38,902 nucleotides of DNA from Candidatus Cloacimonadota bacterium. GTDB taxonomy: Bacteria > Cloacimonadota > Cloacimonadia > Cloacimonadales > TCS61. Within the stretch, counting starts at the first letter, position 1; each line of letters begins with the position of its first letter. The stretch lies in assembly GCA_021735645.1 (NCBI GenBank), contig JAIPGP010000029.1:1-38902 (forward strand), in the 5' to 3' direction. Under the pieces are notes generated by a model. That model saw only the letters and a list, made by a program, of their open reading frames with translations. It did no database searches and had not been told where the DNA came from. Below, piece after piece: positions 1 through 7,624 of the stretch. The position numbers and the translations under genes were made by a program.

Positions 1-46
1 ATTGCTTCTGAAATTCAAAGAAACTTATCGTTTCATAATGTTTCAT
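1..46 (-). CDS. 5' end of a transposase-like gene, cut by window edge (IS1595-like?)
   Basis: Only the first 15 codons are visible (MKHYETISFFEFQKQ), running leftward out of the window. The ATG at 46-44 has a clear Shine-Dalgarno GGAGG at 58-54 with a 7-nt spacer, so a real start is likely. The N-terminus resembles that of IS1595-family (ISXO2-like) transposases, which begin with a short FxxFQxxF-type segment before a zinc-ribbon; this comes from memory of the family and 15 residues cannot prove it. It lies where istB would follow istA in an intact IS21 element, but it does not look like the start of an IstB ATPase. A possible IS end lies 50-75 nt upstream (99-121). Confidence 0.4.
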   Translation of the reverse strand, partial: MKHYETISFFEFQKQ

Positions 47-98
47 TAATAGACCTCCATTGAATATTTGATAGCAAATTTCCACCGAGTAATCTTAT

Positions 99-121
99 TG
101 TCAAGTTTTACGGAGACAGCC
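99..121 (-). repeat. Putative terminal inverted repeat of the left-edge insertion sequence
   Basis: Read on the minus strand this begins GGCTGTCTCCGTAAAACTTG. That style of end (GGCTGT.TCCG...) is typical of IS1595-family termini (known of the family, from memory). It lies between the istA stop and the partial CDS at 1-46, as expected if a second IS is inserted into the IS21 copy. The partner end is outside the window, so the assignment is tentative. Confidence 0.35.
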
Positions 122-127
122 GGATAG

Positions 128-1171
128 TCATTTAATATTAAGAGTGTTAAGAGATTCGCTAATCAACACATTCCGCCGTTGATATTTAAAAGGAACTGAA
201 TACTTATTACCACAAAATGATATCAAGCCGACTTTATCTACTTTTCGCTTTTCATCTTCAACTTTACTCCAAGGCTTCAGTTTTTCCAACTCTATCTGAA
301 ATAAGACATCTGGCTTTTCTCCCGTTGTACTATGAATTCTATTTCCAACATATTCTAACCAGGCAATGGCTCTATTACGTACAGACTCAATACCTTGAAA
401 ATATTCCCCATGAAGGAAGTCGTATTTTACTTCCTGCACAACTCGTTCTACTTTTCCCTTGCTTTCGGGATCATAGCCCTCGCAGACTCGAATTTCAAAA
501 CCTGATTTCAGGGCAAATTGATGAAACTTCTCATTAAGCCAAACCTCCCGATAATTCTCTTTGATTACGACTAACTTCGTTTGATCATAAACGTACTCAA
601 ACGCTAAGCCACCATAATACTGAAATACCTGTAAGTGTGCATTAATAAAATCATTAGTATTGTAAGGAGTAGTCTGAAAATGTGCGAATATTTTACGAGA
701 ATGAGATAATACGAAAGCTATGAAATATACTGTAAATTTAGTTTCCTCATCTCGTTCAACCTGAAACTGACCCGGATCAACCTGCATCTGATGACCTGGC
801 AAGTCATTGATTACAGGATGGTAAAAGCGATGCTGCCTGGATGGTGTATTTTTGCGTAAACGCTGAAGGTACTTGCGAAAAGCCCTTTGCTTAGCTGTAA
901 TTTCCGGATATTCAGCAGTTACCTGGCGATACAACTTACTGGCTCTGATGTTTGGAAAAGCATCTAATTTCTTTAAAATCAACTCGATAGCAACATCAAA
1001 CTGACTTTCTTTTTTTACATGGGTCAGTTTTTCAAGAGCTTCATCATTACCTAATTTCAAATACTCATTTACTGTAGTTTTGGACATATTCAACTGTGAG
1101 GCAATAGCTCTTTGACTCAGTCCATTATTACTCAATGTTTTCACTGTCTGATACACAATAACTCCTTTCAT
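128..1171 (-). CDS. istA: IS21-family transposase IstA, C-terminally truncated
   Basis: DDE-type integrase-fold transposase of IS21 elements. The N-terminus carries a helix-turn-helix (about residues 15-35, LSQRAIASQLNMSKTTVNEYL). The catalytic core shows the expected triad: first Asp in QVDPGQ, second Asp in VYDQTKLVV, and Glu in GKVERVVQEVK. The conserved CGNKYSVP strand follows near the C-terminus. The start is ATG at 1171 with a GGAG box at 1180-1177; an open frame extends further upstream to 1282 but runs through the IS end and is not credible. The protein has 347 residues and stops about 25 residues after the KYSVP motif, where IstA proteins normally continue for at least 50 more, so it looks truncated. 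No istB follows. It is probably a dead element. Confidence 0.85.
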   Translation of the reverse strand: MKGVIVYQTVKTLSNNGLSQRAIASQLNMSKTTVNEYLKLGNDEALEKLTHVKKESQFDVAIELILKKLDAFPNIRASKLYRQVTAEYPEITAKQRAFRKYLQRLRKNTPSRQHRFYHPVINDLPGHQMQVDPGQFQVERDEETKFTVYFIAFVLSHSRKIFAHFQTTPYNTNDFINAHLQVFQYYGGLAFEYVYDQTKLVVIKENYREVWLNEKFHQFALKSGFEIRVCEGYDPESKGKVERVVQEVKYDFLHGEYFQGIESVRNRAIAWLEYVGNRIHSTTGEKPDVLFQIELEKLKPWSKVEDEKRKVDKVGLISFCGNKYSVPFKYQRRNVLISESLNTLNIK

Positions 1172-1194
1172 TAGCACTCCAATTTCTTCTAACT

Positions 1195-1253
1195 GAGTGC
1201 CATTTTGTATGTACCAGTTTAGAGTGCCAGCTTTGTACCAATTTTGAGTGCCA
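1195..1253. repeat. IS21 terminal multiple-repeat end
   Basis: Three copies of GAGTGCCA lie at 1195-1202, 1222-1229 and 1246-1253 (spacing 27 and 24 bp), with GTACCA at 1211-1216 and 1235-1240. Read on the minus strand the end starts TGGCACTC and alternates with GGTAC boxes. IS21-family ends typically hold several short direct repeats recognised by IstA. The outermost copy marks the probable boundary at 1253. Confidence 0.65.
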
Positions 1254-1859
1254 TCGACATAGGAAATAACCGCTGAGAACACCCGATAACCTTATTGATG
1301 AAAATCAAGTTGATTAAGGTACAATCGAAACGATAAGCGCTTTAAAATTAAAAAAACGGGTATGTATATGCGAAAAGAGCAAAAAACGTAACTTTATTGG
1401 ATAAATTAATATGAAATATATAAATAGGCGGTTACGTTATGGTCACATTTTATTTGGAAACTGTATAGTGATATATAATATAGGTTTATGGTGGTGAAGA
1501 CTAAATAATAATGTAAAGTGGAAGATGGAAAATAGGAGATGGTATGAGAATTACAGATTTCAGGGATTTTTGGGTGGACTGTGACTTGGTATTTTGGATT
1601 GAATTAGGGAGGGATTTGATTTGTTACTGCGTTTTTTGGGATGATTTCTTTTATGGACATTATGGACAGAATGGACATTATGGACAGAATGGACTGGATA
1701 GAAAGGATAGACAGGATGAACTTTGTGGACTAGGGTTTGACATTTTTACTTGACAGTGTTACAGGGAAAATGCTTTATTAATTTTGAATGATGCAGATAC
1801 TCATGATAAAAAACTATGAGTATGAAATATACTTATTATTGAATCAATGAAGGGGCAGG
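1254..1859. other. Long intergenic spacer with 9-bp tandem repeats
   Basis: About 600 bp without a convincing gene. A short open frame at 1544-1753 is low-complexity and generated by the tandem repeat at 1653-1733. A TTGACA box at 1750-1755 is followed about 18 bp later by an AT-rich TTTATT, a possible promoter for the secreted protein gene at 1860; this is weak evidence only. Nothing else is recognised. Confidence 0.6.
1653..1733. repeat. Nonamer tandem repeat (ATGGACNNN), about 9 units
   Basis: Nine consecutive 9-bp units: ATGGACATT, ATGGACAGA, the same pair again, ATGGACTGG, then degenerate units (ATAGAAAGG, ATAGACAGG, ATGAACTTT, GTGGACTAG). The same nonamer period and GGAC core recur at 4004-4048 and 20251-20311. 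The function is unknown. Confidence 0.8.
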
Positions 1860-3878
1860 ATGATGAACAGGAATTTGCTATTTTTTATAATAATCGTGAT
1901 GATATCATATTTTACTGCGAATGCTTCTGGTGAGATTACAAATGGCTATTATTTGGTGCCTTCTCCGGAAGTGGAAGTTTCGGGGCGTGTAGTGGGTTCA
2001 GATGCTCCAGCGTTTGGCATTGCGGGTGTAGAAGTAGTATTTACTGGAAACGGGACACATACTGGCATCACGAATGATGAAGGATATTTTCTTATTGATA
2101 CTATTAATTCTAATTGTATTTATTTGATCACTATCGAAGAGGAAGGTTATCAGGACTTCGTAGGCGAAGCAATTATTGGTGATTATAATGTTGACCTGGG
2201 AGATTTAGTTTTGCTGGAATATGTATGTCCTGCTAATAATGTAACTGCCATTCTGAATGAGTATGAAACTAAGGCAGAGATTAGCTGGCACAGTCCGGAG
2301 CAGGGAGATTTGGTTTATTACAATTTATATCGATTATTGTGGGGAGAAGAAGAAAATGAGGAAACCTGGTTTGATATTGCCTACGGATTAACAGATACTT
2401 TCTATATCGATCTAAGCTGGGAAACGGTGGACTGGGGAGTGTATAGATATGCTGTAAAGACGGTTAATACGAATAATATTCTTTCGGAGGCAGCATTCAG
2501 CAACTGGCTTGCCAGGGATATGTATGCAACAGTGGAAATGAGTTTTTCTACCAATATAGGAGATATACCCGTGGGAGCATTAGTCACGCTAAATTCCACA
2601 GAACCTGATCCTGATGGTAATTATCCTGTTTACGAAGCTGTTACTGATGAGGAGGGCGAGTGCACGATCTTAGATGTTTGGAAGAGTAATTATGATATTA
2701 CAGCGGAATTTTATGGTTATGTAATTTTAGAGGATAATATTGATATCTATGAGGATACGGTTATTTTTGAAGGTATGTTTTTTGAGGAATTATTTCCGCC
2801 TTATAACGTAATCGTACATGAGAATCATTCTGGAAATGCGTTTTTGGTCTGGCATTCGCCGGAGGCTGGTCCATTATTAGGATATAATCTGTTTAGGGGA
2901 TTAGCAGATGATCAGGCAAGTTATGAGGACTGGGACTTGATAGTAGAACACGTTCAGGATACGATTTATGAGGATATTACATGGCAGCAAGTATCAGAGC
3001 CCGGTGAATACATGTATTGTGTGCGGGGATATTACGCAGGTGAAACTCTTTCCCCTCCGGCATTTTCTAATATTATCTGCTTTGACATTTCTGCCCCGGT
3101 AACAATATTTATTAGCAGTAACAGTGGTGACAGCACGGACGGGGCAGAAGTAAATTTATATAATCAAGACGGAGTTCACAATTTTAATGCGATAGCAGAA
3201 GACGGAATGGTATACTGGGAAGATGTGTTTTATGGAGTTTATGACTTGGAGATAATATTACCCGGACATGAAATATATCTGGAAACCGATATCTGGGTTA
3301 TAGGCTGTCTGGTTTTAGAAGTAGAAATGGAAGAACTTCTAAATCCTCCTGTGAATCTGCAATATGATCCAGGGTCATGGATTCTAAGCTGGGATGCTCC
3401 TGAAGCTTCACGCCATATTGAATATTATAATATCTATCTTGATGGTGAAGTGGAAGGTCAGACAACAGATCTGATGTTCGATTTGAGTTTATTAATAATG
3501 CCCGGTAATGAATATATTGTCGGTGTAAGTACCTATTATTCATCAACTCAGGAATCTGAGATCATAGAAATAGAAATTCCTAACATGGCGGAAGATGAAG
3601 ATTTTATAAATCCTCATCAAGATGGTTTTACCGATATTTACCCAAATCCATTCAATCCAGAAACTAACATCAGTTTTGAACTTGTCGCCGATGAAATAGT
3701 GCTTATAGAGGTGTATAATATCAAGGGGCAGAAGGTTGCAACTGTGCAGGAGCAGGAAATGGCTGCCGGGGCACATTCTGTTGTCTGGAATGCAGAAGGA
3801 CAGAATAGCGGAATATTCTTCTTACGCTTTGAAGCTGATGGGGTTTGTGATGTGAAGAAAGTGATTTTGCTGAAATAG
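1860..3878 (+). CDS. Secreted modular protein with type IX-like C-terminal sorting domain
   Basis: 672 residues with a signal peptide (hydrophobic residues 5-22, FFIIIVMISYFTANA). It then alternates two kinds of beta-sandwich. Carboxypeptidase-regulatory/PEGA-like segments lie near residues 37-110, about 220-305 and about 410-490 (VSGRVVGSD...GITNDEGYFLI). Fibronectin-III-like segments begin WHSPE or WDAPE and contain a YNLYR/YNLFR/YNIYL strand (about 130-215, 310-405, 500-575). The last about 75 residues match the Por secretion/type IX sorting tail: YPNPFNPETNISF, then VYNIKGQKV, then GIFFLRF and a final KKVILLK. It is probably exported and surface-attached or released; the ligand is unknown. 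ATGATG occurs at 1860-1865 behind AGGGGCAGG, so either Met could start. It ends convergently with the cyclophilin gene. Confidence 0.85.
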   Translation: MMNRNLLFFIIIVMISYFTANASGEITNGYYLVPSPEVEVSGRVVGSDAPAFGIAGVEVVFTGNGTHTGITNDEGYFLIDTINSNCIYLITIEEEGYQDFVGEAIIGDYNVDLGDLVLLEYVCPANNVTAILNEYETKAEISWHSPEQGDLVYYNLYRLLWGEEENEETWFDIAYGLTDTFYIDLSWETVDWGVYRYAVKTVNTNNILSEAAFSNWLARDMYATVEMSFSTNIGDIPVGALVTLNSTEPDPDGNYPVYEAVTDEEGECTILDVWKSNYDITAEFYGYVILEDNIDIYEDTVIFEGMFFEELFPPYNVIVHENHSGNAFLVWHSPEAGPLLGYNLFRGLADDQASYEDWDLIVEHVQDTIYEDITWQQVSEPGEYMYCVRGYYAGETLSPPAFSNIICFDISAPVTIFISSNSGDSTDGAEVNLYNQDGVHNFNAIAEDGMVYWEDVFYGVYDLEIILPGHEIYLETDIWVIGCLVLEVEMEELLNPPVNLQYDPGSWILSWDAPEASRHIEYYNIYLDGEVEGQTTDLMFDLSLLIMPGNEYIVGVSTYYSSTQESEIIEIEIPNMAEDEDFINPHQDGFTDIYPNPFNPETNISFELVADEIVLIEVYNIKGQKVATVQEQEMAAGAHSVVWNAEGQNSGIFFLRFEADGVCDVKKVILLK

Positions 3879-3892
3879 TGAGACGGGAAAAC

Positions 3893-3913
3893 GTGAGTCG
3901 TGAGTCGTGAGTC
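3893..3913. repeat. Heptamer tandem repeat GTGAGTC x3
   Basis: Three exact 7-bp units lie just after the stop codon of the secreted protein gene, preceded by GTGAGACGGGAAAA. Related heptamer runs with the same flanking words occur at 5443-5477 and 6234-6254. Confidence 0.8.
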
Positions 3914-4003
3914 GAAGAGAAAATTAAATGTAATGTAATCAGACCAGGTCTGGTTACGCAGGTAAAAACAGTGTAATCTATGGCGGGAATTTTGAAGTGG
4001 ACA

Positions 4004-4048
4004 GTGGACTTAGCGGACATAGTGGACTTATAGGACTTATAGTACCTA
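4004..4048. repeat. Nonamer tandem repeat (NNGGACNTA), 5 units
   Basis: Units GTGGACTTA, GCGGACATA, GTGGACTTA, TAGGACTTA and TAGTACCTA lie in the convergent intergenic region. The period (9 bp) and GGAC core match the repeats at 1653-1733 and 20251-20311. Confidence 0.75.
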
Positions 4049-4060
4049 TAAATTGAGCAT

Positions 4061-4101
4061 AAAAAAACTCTCCGCCTGGGGATTTTCCTGGGCGGAGAGT
4101 T
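4061..4101 (-). terminator. Rho-independent terminator of the cyclophilin gene (possibly bidirectional)
   Basis: A perfect 11-bp stem (4066-4076 with 4091-4101, AACTCTCCGCC/GGCGGAGAGTT) is followed on the minus strand by a run of T (4067-4061). It lies 16 bp past the cyclophilin stop codon and in a convergent region, so it may also stop readthrough from the plus strand. Confidence 0.85.
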
Positions 4102-4116
4102 CCTTATATTTTTGCT

Positions 4117-4677
4117 TTATTCCTTGGTTTCTACTACTTCGGCTTTGTTGACGATAACGTTTTCGAGGGGCCAGTCTCTCATGCCTTTTTTGGCACCTGT
4201 GGCAGTGGTTTCAATTTTTTTTACGATGTCCATGCCTTTGATGACTTTTCCGAAGACGCAGTAGCCGTAATCGCGGCTGCCGTGATCGAGGAAGGAATTA
4301 TCCTTGCAATTGATGAAGAACTGGGAAGTGGCAGAATCTACGACCTGGGTACGAGCCATGGCAATAGTTCCTTCGAGGTTTTTTAAGCCATTATCGGCTT
4401 CATTTTTGATGGGTTCCATAGTTTCTTTCTGGCTGCCTTCTGCAGTGAAACCGCCGCCCTGGATCATGAAACCTGCTATTACACGGTGGAAAACAGTGTC
4501 ATTATAATAGCCGTCATTAGTGTATTTGAGAAAGTTTTCGACTGTAACAGGTGCTTTGTCTTGATACAGTTCGATTGTGATATCTCCCAAATTTGTGGAG
4601 AGATTTACAACGGGATTTTCTGCGAGCATAATGCCTCCTGCAATAATAATTAGAATAAGTGCAATAATTTTCTTCAT
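4117..4677 (-). CDS. Periplasmic cyclophilin-type peptidyl-prolyl cis-trans isomerase
   Basis: 186 residues. The signal peptide MKKIIALILIIIAGGIMLA targets it to the periplasm. The rest is a complete cyclophilin domain: FHRVIAGFMIQGG (catalytic Arg and the hydrophobic pocket), GTIAMAR, SQFFINCKDNSFLD, and YCVFGKVIKGMDIVKKI. It catalyses proline isomerisation during folding of exported proteins, a job like that of E. coli PpiA. The start ATG at 4677 has GGAG about 11 nt upstream. It lies 20 bp after the LpxH-like gene on the same strand, so the two may be co-transcribed. It ends at a strong terminator. Confidence 0.93.
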   Translation of the reverse strand: MKKIIALILIIIAGGIMLAENPVVNLSTNLGDITIELYQDKAPVTVENFLKYTNDGYYNDTVFHRVIAGFMIQGGGFTAEGSQKETMEPIKNEADNGLKNLEGTIAMARTQVVDSATSQFFINCKDNSFLDHGSRDYGYCVFGKVIKGMDIVKKIETTATGAKKGMRDWPLENVIVNKAEVVETKE

Positions 4678-4697
4678 AGAAATGAGAACTCCTTTTT

Positions 4698-5426
4698 TTA
4701 TTTATATTCTTTTAATGCTAATTTTCCATCAGAGAAAAGCAAATAGGAAGAGTGTGATACCCAGTCCCCTGTATTTGCGTAAGTGCCATTTGCGGAAGCA
4801 CAAATAACTGGTATATGCGAATGCGAAAAGATCACGTAATCATAATCGTGAGTTTTGAGCAGTTTGAAAGCAGCCTTCTGCAGCGATTTTACCATAAGTT
4901 CTCTTCTTCTGGCAGGGATACGGCGGTTACGGCTGGAGCGGGAAAGTTTGATACCAAACTCAAGTGCGAAGTCAGGGTGCAATAGTGTGAAAATGCTTTT
5001 CACAAGGTCATTTCTGATAATAGAGCGGAAAATCTGGTAGCGCAGGTCATTTTTGGTATATCTATCACCATGATTAACAAAAAATCTACTGCCATCAATA
5101 GTTTCTATAAAGCTGTCCCGACAGACTTCAATGCCGATCTGTGATTTAAGGTAACCGCTGAACCAGAAATCGTGATTTCCAGGAGTGAGAATAATACGCG
5201 TTCCATTTGCTGAAAGGTCAGCGAGGATAGTGAGGAGGGGAAAATATTCTTTAATAATAACGTGTTTCCAGGCAATCCAGAGATCAAAGATATCTCCATT
5301 CAGCACCAATAGGTCTGTATTACCTTTGAGAGAATTCAGGAAACTAAGGAAACGGCTGCGTCTTTCAGCATCTTCCTGAGTTTCGTTAAATTTTATATGA
5401 GCATCAGAGACAATTATAGTTTTCAT
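4698..5426 (-). CDS. lpxH: UDP-2,3-diacylglucosamine diphosphatase-like metallophosphoesterase (LpxH-like)
   Basis: 242 residues, calcineurin-like fold. All metal-binding blocks are visible: SDAH (residues 7-10), NGDIFDLW (about 42-49), GNHDFW (about 82-87), NHGD (about 118-121) and SHSHIP (about 201-206). The GDIFDLW block and overall length match LpxH, which hydrolyses UDP-2,3-diacylglucosamine to lipid X in lipid A synthesis at the cytoplasmic face. An LPS role fits the many other LPS genes here. Some FCB genomes carry several LpxH-like paralogues, so the exact substrate is an inference. The ribosome-binding site before the ATG is weak. Confidence 0.8.
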   Translation of the reverse strand: MKTIIVSDAHIKFNETQEDAERRSRFLSFLNSLKGNTDLLVLNGDIFDLWIAWKHVIIKEYFPLLTILADLSANGTRIILTPGNHDFWFSGYLKSQIGIEVCRDSFIETIDGSRFFVNHGDRYTKNDLRYQIFRSIIRNDLVKSIFTLLHPDFALEFGIKLSRSSRNRRIPARRRELMVKSLQKAAFKLLKTHDYDYVIFSHSHIPVICASANGTYANTGDWVSHSSYLLFSDGKLALKEYK

Positions 5427-5442
5427 GATTTACTCGGGAATC

Positions 5443-5477
5443 GTGATGAGTGATGAGTGATGAGTGATGAGTGATGG
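5443..5477. repeat. Heptamer tandem repeat GTGATGA x5
   Basis: Four exact GTGATGA units plus one GTGATGG lie in the gap between the DUF4159 and LpxH-like genes, followed by GTGAAGAGTGAGTCGGGA. This is the same word family as 3893-3913 and 6234-6254. Confidence 0.85.
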
Positions 5478-5511
5478 GTGAAGAGTGAGTCGGGAGATGG
5501 GAAAACATTTT

Positions 5512-6180
5512 TTAGCCTTTTGTGAAGATATAGTAGAGGATATTTGTGCCCATCTGGAAGGCTTTCTGGCGGATATTTGGGGGGTCATCGTGAGCATTTG
5601 ACCAGCCGTCGGAAATATTGGTTTCATAGGTATATAAAACCATGATCCTGCCGGATTCATCGTAGATAGCAAAAGTTTGTGGTCTTTTATCATCATGCTT
5701 GTGAATTTTAGGAGTGCCATTTAATTCATAGAAACAGTGAAAAATCTCGTGTTCAGCGGGAAGTTCCACCATTTCTTTTTCCGGGAAGACTTTGGCAATT
5801 TCGCGCCGGAAAGATTCATCCATACCATAATCATCATCGGCGTAAAGAGTGCCACCGCGTAATAACCAGGATCGCAAGTTCCGGGCATCGTTTTCGGAAA
5901 AAGAAATATTTCCGTGCCCGGTCATGATCACAAAAGGGAAATCAAAGAGTCGTGATTCCCCCGGAGTGACAACAGCTTCTTCTGAAGCGAAATCAGTATG
6001 CAACTCGCGATTGAGCACCTGCACCATATTAGGTATCATGTCAGGATTATTATACCAGTCTCCCCCACCGTCAAAATGGAGACGGGCGATCTGCTCTTTA
6101 TTCAACTGAGCAGCATTAAGGGATGCGATAGAGATCAGCATTCCCAAAAGCATAATTAAGATCATTTTTATTTTTTTCAT
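5512..6180 (-). CDS. DUF4159 domain protein, exported
   Basis: 222 residues from the ATG at 6180. The N-terminus KKIKMILIMLLGMLISIASLNA is a signal peptide. The mature part matches my memory of DUF4159, a glutamine-amidotransferase-like fold of unknown function: ARLHFDGGGDWYNNPD, FPFVIMTGHGNISF, LRSWLLRGGTLYADDDYG, EHEIFHCFY, and a final NILYYIFTKG. Family members often occur in FCB and other diderm genomes near ABC/MoxR-type gene clusters; none is seen here. The frame stays open upstream to 6459, but that part overlaps kdsA antisense and lacks a signal-peptide start. The ribosome-binding site is poor. It is divergent from kdsA. Confidence 0.8.
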   Translation of the reverse strand: MKKIKMILIMLLGMLISIASLNAAQLNKEQIARLHFDGGGDWYNNPDMIPNMVQVLNRELHTDFASEEAVVTPGESRLFDFPFVIMTGHGNISFSENDARNLRSWLLRGGTLYADDDYGMDESFRREIAKVFPEKEMVELPAEHEIFHCFYELNGTPKIHKHDDKRPQTFAIYDESGRIMVLYTYETNISDGWSNAHDDPPNIRQKAFQMGTNILYYIFTKG

Positions 6181-6233
6181 ATCGGGTGGAGAAAAAAAAG
6201 CAGTTGCCAAAATGACAAGGAAAAAAAAATATA

Positions 6234-6254
6234 GTGAGATGTGAGTCGTGAGAC
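6234..6254. repeat. Heptamer tandem repeat GTGAGNN x3
   Basis: Units GTGAGAT, GTGAGTC and GTGAGAC, then GGGAAGAGTGA, lie in the divergent gap between the DUF4159 gene and kdsA. This is the third member of the heptamer family in 2.4 kb. Confidence 0.75.
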
Positions 6255-6286
6255 GGGAAGAGTGAATATAAAAAAAGGCGGTGGAG

Positions 6287-7084
6287 ATGAATAAGGGATT
6301 ATATGAAGATTTAGCGGTTAGTAAGCGATTTTTTTTGATTGCTGGACCTTGTGTGATAGAGAATGAAGACATTCTGATGGAAACTGCAAAGGAATTGCAG
6401 CGCATCTGTCTGGAGCGGGAAATAATTTTAGTTTTTAAATCTTCCTGGAAGAAAGCCAATCGGACGAGTGTGGATTCTTTTATCGGACCAGGACTGGCAA
6501 AGGGAATGGAGATGCTGGGAAGAGTGAAATCGGAATTGGGTTTACCAATACTGACGGATATTCATGAATGCTGTGAAATAGAAGCAGTGGCAGAAGTGGC
6601 AGACATTTTACAGATACCGGCCTTTCTGAGTCGTCAAACAGATTTATTACGGGCAGCGGGAAATAGCGGTCGGATAATCAATATCAAAAAAGGTCAATTC
6701 ATGGCACCTGAAGATATGATTCTGGCAGCAGAAAAAGTATTTTCCACCGGTAATGAGCAAATCATGCTCTGCGAGCGGGGCAGCAGTTTTGGTTATCATA
6801 ATTTAGTAGTAGATTTTCGTTCGTTTGCCGTAATGCAGGAAACCGGATATCCGGTAATTTATGATGTAACGCACAGCCTGCAAAAACCCAGTGAGGGCAA
6901 GAAAAGCGGCGGGACACCTCAATATGCAGAAATGATGGCCAAGGCAGCTATCGCCACGGGCATGGTGAATGGTTTATTTATTGAGACCCATCCCGAACCA
7001 GGATGTGCCTTGAGCGATGCAGGTTCCATGTTGCCACTGGACAAACTGGAACACCTTCTGGATGAGTGTATTAAGAAACTTTAA
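6287..7084 (+). CDS. kdsA: 3-deoxy-8-phosphooctulonate synthase (Kdo-8-P synthase)
   Basis: 265 residues. It condenses phosphoenolpyruvate with arabinose-5-phosphate to Kdo-8-phosphate, the first committed step to the Kdo of LPS. Family blocks: FLIAGPCVIE (about 16-25), VFKSSWKKANRTS (PEP binding), GLPILTDIHE, IPAFLSRQTDLL, IIKKGQF-like NIKKGQFMAPEDM, CERGSSFGYHNLVVD, YPVIYDVTHSLQKP and FIETHPEP. I chose ATG 6287 because GGCGG lies a proper distance upstream; an in-frame GTG at 6281 is possible. Ten bp separate it from kdsC, so the Kdo pathway steps are co-transcribed. Confidence 0.96.
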   Translation: MNKGLYEDLAVSKRFFLIAGPCVIENEDILMETAKELQRICLEREIILVFKSSWKKANRTSVDSFIGPGLAKGMEMLGRVKSELGLPILTDIHECCEIEAVAEVADILQIPAFLSRQTDLLRAAGNSGRIINIKKGQFMAPEDMILAAEKVFSTGNEQIMLCERGSSFGYHNLVVDFRSFAVMQETGYPVIYDVTHSLQKPSEGKKSGGTPQYAEMMAKAAIATGMVNGLFIETHPEPGCALSDAGSMLPLDKLEHLLDECIKKL

Positions 7085-7093
7085 GGCGGATAT

Positions 7094-7624
7094 GTGGATT
7101 ATAATAAGATAAAAATACTGATTCTGGACTGTGATGGAGTATTCACAGATGGCAGGATCATTTATGATGACCACCGTGTGGAAGCGAAGAATTTTAGTGC
7201 AAAAGACGGCATGGGAATTAAACTTTTGAAAACAGCAGGCATCAAAGTGGCGATGATCACAGGCAGAGAGTCTAATGTAGTGCGACAGCGGTGCCAGGAC
7301 TTGAGTTTTGATTTTATTTATCAGGGCGTGTGGCGAAAACGACCCGTGGCAGAGGAGATAATGAGTCAATTAGGCTACACCTGGGAGAATGTAGCATATA
7401 TGGGAGACGACTGGAATGATTATCCGGTGATAAAGCTGGCAGGGTTAAGTGCCTGTCCGGCAGATACATTTGCTGATTTTCAGGAAACAGTGGATTATGT
7501 GTGTGAGCGAAAGGGCGGAAGAGGAGCAATAAGGGAATTTATAGAATACCTGTTAAAAAAGCAAGGGAGATATCAAGATGCGCTGGCAAAACTTATTGCG
7601 AATCTGGAAAGTACTGCTCTTTAG
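7094..7624 (+). CDS. kdsC: Kdo-8-phosphate phosphatase (HAD family)
   Basis: 176 residues. It removes phosphate from Kdo-8-P to give Kdo. This is a C0-type HAD phosphatase: motif I DCDGVFTDG (residues 12-20), motif II MITGRES, the KdsC-type KDGMGIKLL and the GVWRKRPVAEE lysine, and motif III MGDDWNDYPV. The start is GTG at 7094 with GGCGGA 4-8 nt upstream. The family usually ends near residue 165. Here the C-terminal tail overlaps the start of lptC by 47 nt, a longer overlap than is usual. Confidence 0.94.
   Translation: MDYNKIKILILDCDGVFTDGRIIYDDHRVEAKNFSAKDGMGIKLLKTAGIKVAMITGRESNVVRQRCQDLSFDFIYQGVWRKRPVAEEIMSQLGYTWENVAYMGDDWNDYPVIKLAGLSACPADTFADFQETVDYVCERKGGRGAIREFIEYLLKKQGRYQDALAKLIANLESTAL

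Larger units (their letters stand above)
128..1253 (-). mobile_element. IS21-family element remnant (istA side only)
   Basis: The element runs from the multi-repeat terminus near 1253, where the minus-strand sequence begins TGGCACTC, to the broken 3' end of istA at about 122-128. There the sequence switches to a different putative IS end. IS21 elements normally carry istA then istB and a second repeat-bearing end; neither of the latter is visible. Target duplication cannot be checked because the other end is missing. Confidence 0.65.

Noticed and set aside
1172-1282. Longer start for istA upstream of 1171
   Set aside because: The extension runs through the repeated IS end. The ATG at 1171 has a proper GGAG box.
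1544-1753. 69-codon open frame on plus with YGHYGQNG repeats
   Set aside because: It is a by-product of the 9-bp tandem repeat keeping a frame open. No ribosome-binding site and no family look.
6181-6459. N-terminal extension of the DUF4159 protein overlapping kdsA
   Set aside because: It is antisense to kdsA and would place the signal peptide in mid-protein. ATG 6180 gives a normal signal peptide.
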